A DNA stretch of 35,525 nt. Origin: Firmicutes bacterium UBA5389. Its GTDB lineage: Bacteria; Bacillota; DTU025. Location of the stretch: NCBI GenBank assembly GCA_002409965.1, contig DHON01000066.1:1-35525 (forward strand). The letters run 5' to 3'. A program made the translations under genes and the position numbers. The stretch's first letter is position 1, and every line of letters begins with the position of its first letter. Positions 6,288 through 14,849 of this stretch are shown piece by piece. Below the pieces are notes generated by a model. That model searched no databases. It saw only the letters and a list, made by a program, of their open reading frames with translations, and was not told the DNA's origin.

Positions 6288-8744
6288 TCAGTCCTCCAGA
6301 TCCTCCAGATCCTCCACGATCTTCGACGACACTCTTGCGATCGATATCACCTGATCGCCCTCTTCAAGGGCCATCGCCTTGACTCCCTGGGCGTATCTGC
6401 CCATCCTCGGCACATCGGAGATCTGGAAACGTATCACATATCCCGCCATCGTCATCAGCATCAGCTGGTTCTCCTCGCGCACCAGCTTGACGCCGGCTAT
6501 GTGGCCAGTCTTGTCGGTGAGCCTGCAGGCCTTGAGTCCCTTGCCCCCCCGCCGCTGCGGACGGTATTCCGACACCGGGGTACGCTTCCCGGATCCATTA
6601 CTCGTTATCACGAGAACGTCCGCATTGTCGCGCGCGATGTCCATGCCCACCACAATGTCGCTCATGTCAAGCGCGATGCCTCGCACTCCCGCTGCAGTCC
6701 TGCCCATGGCCCGGACATCGTCCTGGCGAAAGCGTATCGACATCCCGTTTCTGGTCACCAGCAGTATTTCGTCGTCTCCGCTGACCATCTTGACTGCGAT
6801 GAGTTCATCGTCGGGAGCAAGCGAAATACCTATTATGCCGCTTCGACGAATGGCGGCGAACGCCGTGAGTTCGGTCTTCTTCACAGTGCCCTGCCTGGTC
6901 GCCATGGCCACATACACATCGTCGGCGAACTTCACCACCGGCATGAGAGCCGTGACGGCCTCGCCCGGCTCAACCTCGATCAGATTCACGATGGCGGTGC
7001 CGCGCGCCTGGCGCTGCGCTTCGGGGATCTCGTACCCCTTGAGGCTGTATACCTTGCCCCTGTTCGTGAAGAACAAGATCGTGTCATGGGTGTTGGTCAC
7101 GAACAGGTGCTCCACAAAGTCCTCTTCCCGGGTAGCCATGCCCGTGACGCCGCGGCCACCGCGTCTCTGCGAGCGGTAAGTGTTCACCGGCAACCGCTTG
7201 ATGTAGCCCTGGTGGCTCATGGTCACCACCACGTCCTCCCGGGCGATGAGGTCTTCCATCTCGATATCCGGCGCTTCCTCGGTGATCTCGGTGCGGCGCG
7301 CGTCGCCGAACTTGTCGCGAATCGCGATCATCTCGTCCTTTATGACGCCGAGCAGCAGGCCTTCATCGCCCAAGATCTGGCGCAGACGCTTGATCAGGTC
7401 GCACACTTCGGCGTACTCCTGCTCGATCTTTTCGCGCTCCAAGCCGGTCAGGCTCGCGAGGCGCATGTCCAAGATGGCGTTGGCCTGGCGCTCGGTGAGA
7501 CCAAACTGCTGCATGAGACCTTCGCGGGCTACATCCCGGCTGGCCGACGCGCGGATGAGCGCGATGATCTGGTCGATGTGGTCTAGCGCGATCCTCAGCC
7601 CTTCCAGGATGTGCGCTCGGGCCTCCGCCTTTGCCAGGTCGAACTGGGTTCTGCGCGTCACCACCTCTTCCTGGTGGGCGATGTAGTAGTGCAGCACATC
7701 TTTGATGCTGAGCACGCGCGGTTCGTTGTTCACCAGCACCAGCATGATGACGCCGAAGGTGGTTTCCATGGGCGTATGCTTGTAGAGCTGGTTCAGCACC
7801 ACGTTGGCATTGGCGTCCCGCCTGAGTTCGACAACGATTCGCATGCCTTCTCGGTCAGACTCGTCGCGAAGATCGCTGATTCCGTCGATCTGCTTGTCGC
7901 GGGCCAGATCGGCAATGCGCTCCACTAACCGGGCCTTGTTGACCTGGTAAGGAATCTCGGTGATGACTATTCGCTGCCTGTTGCCGTTCATCGGCTCGAT
8001 TTTGGCGCGGGCCCGCACCTTTATGCTGCCGCGTCCGGTGTGGTAGGCATCGCGGATGCCCTGCGTGCCCAGGATCAGCCCTGCCGTGGGAAAATCGGGC
8101 CCCTTGATGAACTCCATCAGCTCGGCCACTGACGCCTCAGGGTTGTCGATCAGATGAACCACTCCGTCGATCACCTCAACCAGGTTGTGAGGCGGAATGT
8201 TGGTGGCCATGCCCACGGCAATCCCCGATGATCCGTTCACCAGCAAGTGCGGGAACCTGGACGGCAGCACCGTTGGCTCCTTCTTGGACGCGTCATAGTT
8301 GGGGACGAAGTCAACAGTGTCTTTCTCGATATCCGACAGCATCGCAGCCGCTAGCTTGGCCATCTTGACTTCAGTGTAGCGCATGGCCGCAGCCGGGTCG
8401 CCGTCTACAGAGCCGAAGTTGCCGTGTCCATCGACCATCGGATTCCTGATTGAGAAGTCCTGCGCCATCCTGACGATAGCGTCGTAGATGGCAGATTCGC
8501 CATGGGGGTGGTAGTTGCCGATGACTTCGCCTACCACAGTGGCGGATTTTCTATAGGGCTTGTCGGCGGTGAGCCCGATATCGTGCATTGCATAGAGAAT
8601 CCTGCGGTGGATCGGCTTGAGGCCGTCCCGCACATCGGGCAGAGCCCTGCCCACTATGACGCTCATCGAGTAGAGCAGGTAGGACCTGCGCATCTCGTGT
8701 TCTATGTCGATCGGGATCATCTTTCCGTCAGTAAGCTCGGTCAA
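6288..8744 (-). CDS. gyrA: DNA gyrase subunit A
   Basis: GyrA is the cleavage/rejoining subunit of gyrase, which adds negative supercoils. The 818-residue protein has the catalytic Tyr123 (AAAMRYTE) and a quinolone-region segment GNYHPHGESAIYD with Ser84 and Asp88, equivalent to E. coli Ser83 and Asp87, so no classic resistance change is seen. The C-terminal beta-pinwheel includes the GyrA box PQRRGGKG, which separates it from ParC. The tail is EDLEDLED, encoded by a short repeat that also supplies the ribosome binding site for the archease gene. It follows gyrB by 31 bases. Confidence 0.98.
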   Translation of the reverse strand: MTELTDGKMIPIDIEHEMRRSYLLYSMSVIVGRALPDVRDGLKPIHRRILYAMHDIGLTADKPYRKSATVVGEVIGNYHPHGESAIYDAIVRMAQDFSIRNPMVDGHGNFGSVDGDPAAAMRYTEVKMAKLAAAMLSDIEKDTVDFVPNYDASKKEPTVLPSRFPHLLVNGSSGIAVGMATNIPPHNLVEVIDGVVHLIDNPEASVAELMEFIKGPDFPTAGLILGTQGIRDAYHTGRGSIKVRARAKIEPMNGNRQRIVITEIPYQVNKARLVERIADLARDKQIDGISDLRDESDREGMRIVVELRRDANANVVLNQLYKHTPMETTFGVIMLVLVNNEPRVLSIKDVLHYYIAHQEEVVTRRTQFDLAKAEARAHILEGLRIALDHIDQIIALIRASASRDVAREGLMQQFGLTERQANAILDMRLASLTGLEREKIEQEYAEVCDLIKRLRQILGDEGLLLGVIKDEMIAIRDKFGDARRTEITEEAPDIEMEDLIAREDVVVTMSHQGYIKRLPVNTYRSQRRGGRGVTGMATREEDFVEHLFVTNTHDTILFFTNRGKVYSLKGYEIPEAQRQARGTAIVNLIEVEPGEAVTALMPVVKFADDVYVAMATRQGTVKKTELTAFAAIRRSGIIGISLAPDDELIAVKMVSGDDEILLVTRNGMSIRFRQDDVRAMGRTAAGVRGIALDMSDIVVGMDIARDNADVLVITSNGSGKRTPVSEYRPQRRGGKGLKACRLTDKTGHIAGVKLVREENQLMLMTMAGYVIRFQISDVPRMGRYAQGVKAMALEEGDQVISIARVSSKIVEDLEDLED

Positions 8745-8775
8745 GCTTCAACACCTCAAAGCATAAAGCAAAGTA

Positions 8776-10716
8776 TCAGACGTCTATTTCCGTGGCGTAT
8801 CTGGCGTGAGCCTCGATAAACTCCCGCCTAGGCTCCACCTTGTCGCCCATGAGCGTGGTGAATATCTGATCCGCCGCTATGGCGTCTTCCATCGTCACCC
8901 TGAGCATGGTGCGGGTCGCAGGGTTCATAGTAGTTTCCCACAACTGCTCGGAGTTCATCTCGCCGAGACCCTTGTAGCGCTGCACAGGGTAGTTGCCGCC
9001 TCCAAGGCCTTCCAGAGTATCCTGAAGTTCGCGGTCGCTATAGACGTAGTGCTCCTTCTTGCCCTGGCGCACCATGTACAGGGGAGGCTGCGCTATCAGG
9101 ATGTTCCCTTTCTCAACGAGAGGCCTCATGAACCGGAAGAAGAACGTCAGCAGAAGTGTGCGGATGTGCGCTCCGTCCACATCGGCGTCGGTCATGATAA
9201 CAACCTTGTTGTAGCGAAGCTTCGCGATATCGAAATCCTCGCCTATTCCGGTGCCCAGAGCGGTGATCATCGCTCTTATCTCTAGGTTGGCGAAGATCCT
9301 GTCGATGCGAGCCTTCTCGACGTTGATGATCTTGCCCCTGATCGGCATGATCGCCTGGAACCTGCGGTCGCGGCCTGCCTTGGCCGATCCGCCCGCGGAG
9401 TCGCCCTCCACAATGTACAGCTCGCACATGGCGGGGTCGCGCAGCGAACAGTCGGCAAGCTTTCCGGGAAGCGATGATACCTCCAGCGCCGATTTCCTGC
9501 GAGTGAGTTCCCTGGCCTTGCGAGCCGCCTCGCGCGCCCGCGCCGCTGCAACGCACTTGTCGACTATCTTGCGGGCGGTGCCCGGGTTCTCCTCGAAATA
9601 CACGGATAGGCCTTCAGTCACCACAGAGTCCACTATTCCGCGTACCTCGCTGTTGCCCAGCTTGGTTTTGGTCTGCCCCTCGAATTGCGGGTCTTCCAGT
9701 TTCACGCTGAGCACGGCCGTGAGACCCTCTCGCACATCGTCGCCTGTCAGGTTCTCGTCGCTGTCTTTGAGGATGTTCGCCTTGCGAGCGTAATCGTTCA
9801 GCGACCGTGTGAGGGCCGACCTGAACCCCGACAGGTGCGTTCCGCCCTCAGTAGTGTTTACGTAGTTGGCGAAACAGAGCATGTTCTCTGAGTAGCCGTC
9901 GTTGTACTGGATGGCCGCTTCCACCGAGACTGACTCGAGTTCCTTCGAGACGTATATCACATCGCCATGCACAGGATCCTTTGCCCTGTTGATGAACTCG
10001 ACGAACGAGCGGATTCCGCCATCGTAATGAAAAACGTTCTCTCTGCCGCCATCGTGGTCGTCGCCGTCGCGCTCGTCCCGCAGCACTATCTTAGTGCCGG
10101 CGCTGAGGAACGCGAACTCCCTCAGCCTGAAGGAGAGCGTTTCGAAGCTGAAGTCAACCGTTTCGAAGATATCGCGATCCGGTCGAAACTTGATCGTGGT
10201 GCCGGTACTCTCGGCGCGCCCCATAACCGTGAGCGGCGCGACCGCGGCTCCTCGCCTGAACGCTTGGTAATGGACACGGCCATCGCGGCGCACCCATGCT
10301 TCGAGCGACTCAGAGAGCGCGTTCACCACGGACACGCCCACCCCGTGAAGGCCCCCCGACACGCGGTATCCGCCGCCTCCGAACTTGCCCCCTGCGTGCA
10401 GCATGGTCAGGACGACCTCCAGAGCGGACTTGCCCTCCCTGGGGTGTATGTCGACTGGGATTCCGCGACCGTTATCGTCGACCGAGATTGAACCATCCGC
10501 TTCAATCGTCACGATGACGGTGTCGCAGAAACCGGCCAGGGCCTCGTCAATGGCGTTGTCGACAACCTCGTAGACCAGGTGGTGAAGGCCCTTGGCGTCA
10601 GTGCTCCCAATGTACATGGCGGGGCGTTTTCGGACCCCCTCGAGGCCCTCTAGCACCTGAATCTGATCGGCATTGTACTGTGCATTGTTGTTGTTCCGTA
10701 CGCCGGAGTTCTCCAA
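8776..10716 (-). CDS. gyrB: DNA gyrase subunit B
   Basis: GyrB supplies the ATPase of gyrase. The 646-residue protein shows the GHKL ATP site (VDNAIDEALAGF, DNGRGIPVDIH, GLHGVGVSVVNALS), the transducer region, and a TOPRIM domain with EGDSAGGSAKAGRDRRFQ and DADVDGAHIRTL. The reading frame stays open to 10833, but the chosen start is the TTG at 10716. It has GGGAGGT seven bases upstream and gives the N-terminus ENSGVRNNNNAQY before the conserved QVLEGLEGVRKRPAMYIGS. A perfect 10-bp hairpin lies between this gene and remB. Confidence 0.97.
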   Translation of the reverse strand: MENSGVRNNNNAQYNADQIQVLEGLEGVRKRPAMYIGSTDAKGLHHLVYEVVDNAIDEALAGFCDTVIVTIEADGSISVDDNGRGIPVDIHPREGKSALEVVLTMLHAGGKFGGGGYRVSGGLHGVGVSVVNALSESLEAWVRRDGRVHYQAFRRGAAVAPLTVMGRAESTGTTIKFRPDRDIFETVDFSFETLSFRLREFAFLSAGTKIVLRDERDGDDHDGGRENVFHYDGGIRSFVEFINRAKDPVHGDVIYVSKELESVSVEAAIQYNDGYSENMLCFANYVNTTEGGTHLSGFRSALTRSLNDYARKANILKDSDENLTGDDVREGLTAVLSVKLEDPQFEGQTKTKLGNSEVRGIVDSVVTEGLSVYFEENPGTARKIVDKCVAAARAREAARKARELTRRKSALEVSSLPGKLADCSLRDPAMCELYIVEGDSAGGSAKAGRDRRFQAIMPIRGKIINVEKARIDRIFANLEIRAMITALGTGIGEDFDIAKLRYNKVVIMTDADVDGAHIRTLLLTFFFRFMRPLVEKGNILIAQPPLYMVRQGKKEHYVYSDRELQDTLEGLGGGNYPVQRYKGLGEMNSEQLWETTMNPATRTMLRVTMEDAIAADQIFTTLMGDKVEPRREFIEAHARYATEIDV

Positions 10717-10753
10717 GAAACTACCTCCCTGATCAACTCGAACACTATAAAAC

Positions 10754-10783
10754 CGCCGTGGTGTGCGAGACGGCACCACGGCG
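10754..10783 (-). terminator. Hairpin between remB and gyrB (possible terminator or attenuator)
   Basis: Perfect 10-bp arms CGCCGTGGTG and CACCACGGCG enclose a 10-base loop. In the direction of transcription the stem is followed by GGTTTTATAG, a short T-rich run. It could end transcripts from dnaA-remB in part, or act as a leader hairpin setting gyrB levels. The T-run is weak for a full terminator. Confidence 0.5.
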
Positions 10784-10816
10784 CCCACCAGATCAATTAT
10801 ACACCAAAACGAACGC

Positions 10817-11164
10817 CTATTCCTCGCCCTCACCCTCGCCCAAATAGATGATATTGGCTCTCCTGCCTACGGTGGGCGGCGCCACCTGGCTAAGGTAGAC
10901 CCGGTCGTCGGTGACCACCACCGACTTGATCGACCCGTCCCGAGACACGTCGACTGACCTTCCGGCCTCCGCGTTCCGTTCGACGAACTCCCTGAGGGCG
11001 GTGGAGCGTAGGGCCATATCTCCGTCGAGCACCGCAACGACTCGGGCGCTGTCGATCACTGCATCGCCGCCCAGGTACAGCCAGCGAACGGGGGCGCCCC
11101 AACGCTCTCCCTGCACGAGCAGGGGCTCACCGGCCCTATCCGGCTTCTTCAGTGTGTCGGACAT
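10817..11164 (-). CDS. remB: RemB-like extracellular matrix regulator (DUF370, YaaB)
   Basis: The 115-residue protein carries the DUF370 pattern: WLYLGGDAVIDSARVVAVLDGD, then SVVVTDDRVYLSQVAPPTVGRRAN. B. subtilis RemA of this family is a DNA-binding activator of biofilm matrix genes; RemB (YaaB) sits between recF and gyrB, the same neighbourhood as here. The ATG at 11164 is chosen because GGGGAGGAG lies ten bases upstream; it overlaps the end of the dciA-like gene by 29 bases. An N-terminal stretch of about 30 residues before the domain and a very acidic C-terminus (GEGEGEE) are additions to the usual compact form. Confidence 0.8.
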   Translation of the reverse strand: MSDTLKKPDRAGEPLLVQGERWGAPVRWLYLGGDAVIDSARVVAVLDGDMALRSTALREFVERNAEAGRSVDVSRDGSIKSVVVTDDRVYLSQVAPPTVGRRANIIYLGEGEGEE

Positions 11165-12002
11165 AGCTGGCAAACTCCTCCCCAAGAGCATAAGTCACTA
11201 GCTCATCGTCCAGCCTCTCAGGAGGTTGGCCCGTCAGAAGCATCGCCATGGACTCGATGAGCAACCTCAGCTCGACCTGGCTATGGCCCTCGCAAGCTTG
11301 CGAGGCGCCTGCTGCGTCCGCTGCCAAGATACGCGAGCGCGCTTCCTCGCGAAACTCCGCCGCCACCGCCTCCCGCGCGCGCAGCAAGTCGTCGGACGTG
11401 GCGGTGGGCACAAGCGAGTGCAGATGCTCGTTGGATAGCCACGGTTCGCGCCTCAGAACATCGGCCGCTTGCACGGCGGCGAACGCAAGGTTGCGGTGGG
11501 CCCATGCTCTGTATTCGATGTCGAGGAGCATGAACTCCTCGAATCGGCGCCGCAGTTCATCGTCGGAGATCGGCACCGCCGCCGCCGCTGCCCGCGCCCG
11601 GGCATCGGCGTCCGGTTCCACCCCCGTCCAGTCGGGGATGGGAGTGGCGGCATCGGCGCCCGAACCGGCCGCGGCTTGCTCGTCAGGCACCGGTCCCCAT
11701 GTCAGAGCGTCCCTTATCTGCCCTGTGCGAAACCGTATGTCCACGATGGCGCCTTCGCCGGCCAACGCAATTACCTTGTCGATCAGGTCCTGCTTCATCA
11801 TGGTAAGTTGGTGTGCCCACACAGGTTTCTCAACAGTGACGTACAACACCTTGCCTTTGATAAAAACGGCTCTTGATTCAGTGTTGAGACAGGGGGCAAT
11901 ACCCTCATTCCACGCCCGCATCGCCGCCAGCGAGCGCAGACGGCCCCTGTATCCTAGCCTGTTCACTGTGGCGTTCAGCACATCCTTCAGGCGGCACAAC
12001 AC
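11136..12002 (-). CDS. DciA-like (DUF721) replicative helicase loader with long C-terminal extension
   Basis: Residues 1-95 match the DUF721/DciA fold: KDVLNATVNRLGYRGRLR, a central AAMRAWNEGIAPCL helix, and the KGKVLYVTVEKPVWAHQL strand-helix unit. DciA loads the replicative helicase DnaB in bacteria without DnaC or DnaI. The following 190 residues are not part of the usual family: an Ala/Pro/Asp-rich linker, then helical segments (DDELRRRFEEFMLLD, RRRE-like and HSQVELRLLIESMAMLL). The GTG at 12002 is preferred because GGAGG lies nine bases upstream. The gene start overlaps the recF 3' end by 98 bases, and its end overlaps remB. Confidence 0.75.
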   Translation of the reverse strand: MLCRLKDVLNATVNRLGYRGRLRSLAAMRAWNEGIAPCLNTESRAVFIKGKVLYVTVEKPVWAHQLTMMKQDLIDKVIALAGEGAIVDIRFRTGQIRDALTWGPVPDEQAAAGSGADAATPIPDWTGVEPDADARARAAAAAVPISDDELRRRFEEFMLLDIEYRAWAHRNLAFAAVQAADVLRREPWLSNEHLHSLVPTATSDDLLRAREAVAAEFREEARSRILAADAAGASQACEGHSQVELRLLIESMAMLLTGQPPERLDDELVTYALGEEFASYVRHTEEAG

Positions 12003-13137
12003 CAGGCGCAACCTCCTCAGTATGGATCTTCCCCGCGTCGATCGTGAAGACTCTGGCCCTCGCCGGCATTATCCCTACACAGCCTGGTTCAACGCTGGTG
12101 ACAAGCGTCTGGTATTGCCCCACTACCTCCGCCAGGAGGTGCGCGCGGCGACGTTCGTCCAACTCCGATAGGACATCGTCGAGCAGGAGCACCGGCCTAT
12201 CGCCTGTATGCGCCTGTATGAACTCGACCTCCGCCAGTTTCACAGAGAGCACCGTCGACCTCTGCTGACCCTGGGAGCCGAATGTGGCCACATTAACCCC
12301 ATCGAGCTGGAACAGAACATCGTCTCGATGAGGCCCGGACATCGTCACGCCTCGGATGAGCTCGACCTGTCGGTTCTGGGCAAGACGGGCCTTGAACGCA
12401 CGGGCGATACTCTGCACATTGGGCGCCTCGAACTGAACCGATGGCACATACCTAACGGCGAGAACGCCTGGTGTGCCTGTGATTCTTCGGTGCGCCTCGC
12501 GGCCCAACTCATCAAGGTAAGCGATGACCTCAGCACGACGCGCTATCACCCTGGCGCCCACCGCCGCGAGCTGATCATCCCACGGCTCAAGAAGCTGAGT
12601 CGCCCTGACCGGCGGGGCGCCCGCCACCTGCTTGAGCAGAGCGTTGCGCTGAGTTACCGTCTTGCCGTACACACTTATCCAGTTGCGGTAGGCCGGGCTG
12701 ACCTGGGATATCTCAAGATCCAGAAACCTGCGCCTGTCGCCTGGAGACCCTTTCACCAGCGCCAGGTCGTCGGGGGTGAACATCACCACGTTCAGAAAGG
12801 ACGACAGCTCGGCCCCTCGGATCTTCTCGGTGCCGTTCAGCCGTATCAGGCGCCTGCCTTCACGCGAATAGCCTACCTCCAGCCTCACCGGCGAGGGTTT
12901 TCTCTCTACCTTGGCTACGATTCGGAAGAACGGGCGGTCCCAGCGCACAAGATCGGCATCGGATGAAGCCCGGTAGGATCTGCCTGCAGACGCCACGTAC
13001 ACCGACTCCAGTAGGTTGGTCTTGCCCTGCGCGTTGAGCCCCAGGAACAGGTTGAGACCGGGGTCAAGAGAGACTGACGCCTCCGCGTAGTTGCGGAAAT
13101 CAGTCAGCTCTATCCGACTTACCCACATGGCCCCCAT
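11905..13137 (-). CDS. recF: DNA replication and repair protein RecF
   Basis: RecF is an SMC-like ATPase that helps load RecA at single-strand gaps. The 410-residue protein has the N-terminal core WVSRIELTDFRNY, Walker A GLNAQGKTNLLES, and the signature/Walker B region PVLLLDDVLSELDERRRAHL, plus the D-loop and TSVE motif. ATG 13137 (MGAMWVSR) is chosen over the ATG nine bases later because AGGAG lies seven bases upstream. The C-terminal 35 or so residues extend beyond the usual end and lie over the start of the dciA-like gene. The 5' end overlaps the S4 gene by 38 bases. Confidence 0.96.
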   Translation of the reverse strand: MGAMWVSRIELTDFRNYAEASVSLDPGLNLFLGLNAQGKTNLLESVYVASAGRSYRASSDADLVRWDRPFFRIVAKVERKPSPVRLEVGYSREGRRLIRLNGTEKIRGAELSSFLNVVMFTPDDLALVKGSPGDRRRFLDLEISQVSPAYRNWISVYGKTVTQRNALLKQVAGAPPVRATQLLEPWDDQLAAVGARVIARRAEVIAYLDELGREAHRRITGTPGVLAVRYVPSVQFEAPNVQSIARAFKARLAQNRQVELIRGVTMSGPHRDDVLFQLDGVNVATFGSQGQQRSTVLSVKLAEVEFIQAHTGDRPVLLLDDVLSELDERRRAHLLAEVVGQYQTLVTSVEPGCVGIMPARARVFTIDAGKIHTEEVAPGVVPPEGCAERHSEQARIQGPSALAGGDAGVE

Positions 13138-13429
13138 CAGTCCTCTCCTGGTTCCTCCCATCGCTATTCGCGCTGCATACGTTGTCAGCTCCAACGCGGC
13201 CACTTGTTTTCCAGACTATGCGCATGACTATACCGTTGAACTCGATCACGTCTCCGGGGCGCAGTTTCCGACCGCGCCTGGTTTCGGTCGCTCCATTCAC
13301 CGACACTAACCCGCCCCTGACAGCCGCCTGGGCTTCGCCGCCCGACGCAGCCAACCCCGCCAGTTTGAGCGCCTGGTCCAGGTGGATGTATTCGGTACGT
13401 ATCGCGAGATCCTTCACAGCCCTCACCAT
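13100..13429 (-). CDS. yaaA: S4-domain RNA-binding protein (YaaA/RlbA-like)
   Basis: The 109-residue product contains an S4 RNA-binding domain: YIHLDQALKLAGLAASGGEA, then AVRGGLVSVNGATETRRGRKLRPGD. The usual B. subtilis YaaA is about 70 residues; this one has an added polar tail of about 33 residues that runs over the start of recF. Its ATG shares one base with the dnaN stop (TGATG), so translation is almost certainly coupled. YaaA has been linked to ribosome assembly; that role is assumed from position and family. Confidence 0.87.
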   Translation of the reverse strand: MVRAVKDLAIRTEYIHLDQALKLAGLAASGGEAQAAVRGGLVSVNGATETRRGRKLRPGDVIEFNGIVMRIVWKTSGRVGADNVCSANSDGRNQERTDGGHVGKSDRAD

Positions 13430-14562
13430 CACACAGGAGCAGTAACCGGCATTAGCAGGTAAGTATAGGCCGGGTCCTTTTCGTCAGTCACCTCTATTGG
13501 ATGTTTGAAACTGGTATAGCCCAGGCAAACCTCTTCGCCGTCCATTACGCGCAACACATCCCGGAGATACCGCGCCCGCATGGCCACTGTCACCTCGGCA
13601 TGCCCTTGCATCGAAACAGGTATGTCGTCGCGCGCATCTCCGATCTCAGGAGTGTTTGCGGTTATGGTGAGGAAACCGGACGCCATGCCTTCGTCGCCGG
13701 TGTAGACCATCCTGATGGCGCTGAGCTCGTCTTTGCACATTAGCGACACCCTGTCAATGGAGTTGAGCAGCTGCAGACGGTCGCAAATAAGCCTCGCCGG
13801 GATGTTCTGCGGAAACACCTGCTTGTAGTTGGGGAACTGCCCCTCCAAGAGACGCGTGATGTAGGTCGTGCTGCCCACGCGGAACATGGCATGGCGATCG
13901 GTCAGAGCCATCGAAACCTCTCTGTCGCCCTCTGGGCTCAGGTTTCTCTCCACCTCGAAGAGCGTCTTGCCTGGTATGATCACCCCAACCTGGTTCTCGA
14001 GGGGAAGCGACACAGACATCGTCCTGTGTGCTAGCCTGAATGTGTCGGTAGACACCATCGTCAGCATGTCGCGTTCGAAGATGGTGTATATGCCTGTGTA
14101 GAAAGCGCGGTTGTCTTCAGTGGCTACCGCCGGCGCCGTGCGTTTGATCATGGTCTTGAGGCCCGGCTCAGGTATGGACCATGTACTGACCGATGGAATC
14201 TCCGGCAGCGCCGGATACTCGCCCGCTGGCATCGTCTTGACAGTGAAATTGGATCTGTCGGACAGGATGTCGGCCGCCCGGACTTCCTCGCGGTACTCGA
14301 TGACTACTTCGGAATGGGGCAGGCGTCGGGTGATGTCGGAAAGATACCTGGCAGGCATCACCATAGCCCCTTCTCTCTCAATGGTCACGGGAATGAACGT
14401 CTCGATTCCCAGATCGAGGTCGTACGCGACCAACCGGAGGCCTTGTGCACAGGTTTCCATCAGAATACCTGATAGGACTGGAATAGTCGCCTTGGGCGAC
14501 ACCGCCTTGTAGACGGCCTGGACTCCGTTGACCAGGGCTGCTTTGGAGCATGATACCTTCAC
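13429..14562 (-). CDS. dnaN: DNA polymerase III beta subunit (sliding clamp)
   Basis: DnaN forms the dimeric ring that holds polymerase III on DNA. The 377-residue protein spans the three clamp domains, with KATIPVLSGILMET near the start, TMPAGEYPALPEIP, RAFYTGIY, STDTFRLAHR, LLEGQFPNYKQVFP, and the C-terminal YTYLLMPV. GTG 14562 is chosen over an upstream in-frame codon: GGGGAGG lies nine bases before it, and it produces the standard KVSCSKAAL N-terminus. Upstream is the unwinding part of oriC. Confidence 0.97.
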   Translation of the reverse strand: MKVSCSKAALVNGVQAVYKAVSPKATIPVLSGILMETCAQGLRLVAYDLDLGIETFIPVTIEREGAMVMPARYLSDITRRLPHSEVVIEYREEVRAADILSDRSNFTVKTMPAGEYPALPEIPSVSTWSIPEPGLKTMIKRTAPAVATEDNRAFYTGIYTIFERDMLTMVSTDTFRLAHRTMSVSLPLENQVGVIIPGKTLFEVERNLSPEGDREVSMALTDRHAMFRVGSTTYITRLLEGQFPNYKQVFPQNIPARLICDRLQLLNSIDRVSLMCKDELSAIRMVYTGDEGMASGFLTITANTPEIGDARDDIPVSMQGHAEVTVAMRARYLRDVLRVMDGEEVCLGYTSFKHPIEVTDEKDPAYTYLLMPVTAPV

Positions 14563-14600
14563 CTTCGGATACCTCCCCACGGCCTGGCGTGCAGGCATAC

Positions 14601-14670
14601 GTGACTACTATTAGGAGTACTTATGTACATTATGTACCTTCGTCGTAGTAGCCGTAGGGCCTGTGGATAT
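14601..14670 (-). promoter_or_regulatory. oriC: Putative DNA unwinding element with DnaA-trio motif (oriC part 2)
   Basis: On the minus strand a DnaA box ATATCCACA (14670-14662) is followed by the GC cluster GGCCCTACGG and then trinucleotide steps CTACTACGACGAAG (to about 14639). An AT-rich segment to 14601 follows and contains the near-palindrome GTACATTATGTAC (14625-14637). This order (box, GC cluster, trio, AT-rich) is the basal unwinding layout described for B. subtilis; the junction CAGGCCCTAC matches my recollection of the B. subtilis sequence. Unwinding would proceed toward dnaN. Confidence 0.7.
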
Positions 14671-14845
14671 CTTGACAACTCCTGTTTCCGCAGGTCCGCA
14701 CGGCTTATGTCGGTGGAGAAGAGTGTGGATTATCGGCGTCTTGGTGGGCTGGTTACCCACAGTTGTCCACAGACGTCCCGGCGAACCTGAGTTTTCCACA
14801 CACTTTCCACAGGTTTTTCACGCCTCGCTCACACACTTGTCAACA
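14662..14845. other. oriC: DnaA-box cluster between dnaA and dnaN
   Basis: Boxes near the TTATCCACA consensus are at 14662 (reverse), 14724 (reverse, TGTGGATTA), 14753 (TTACCCACA), 14763 (TTGTCCACA), 14792 (TTTTCCACA) and 14803 (CTTTCCACA), with a weaker one at 14837 (TTGTCAACA). Together with the adjacent AT-rich element they form the dnaA-proximal half of a bipartite origin. The 287-base dnaA-dnaN gap holds nothing else I can support except a likely dnaN promoter that I could not locate. Confidence 0.8.
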
Positions 14846-14849
14846 GGGC

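Noticed and set aside
6282..7586. 434-residue plus-strand frame opposite gyrA
   Set aside because: It lies wholly antisense to gyrA, has no recognisable domain, and its composition is what reverse-complemented GC-rich coding DNA gives.
6288..8744. ParC/topoisomerase IV as an alternative to GyrA
   Set aside because: The GyrA box PQRRGGKG, the gyrB neighbour and the origin position all indicate gyrase.
11248..12171. 307-residue plus-strand frame opposite the dciA-like gene and recF
   Set aside because: Low-complexity Ser/Arg/Ala composition, no ribosome binding site and full overlap with two supported genes.
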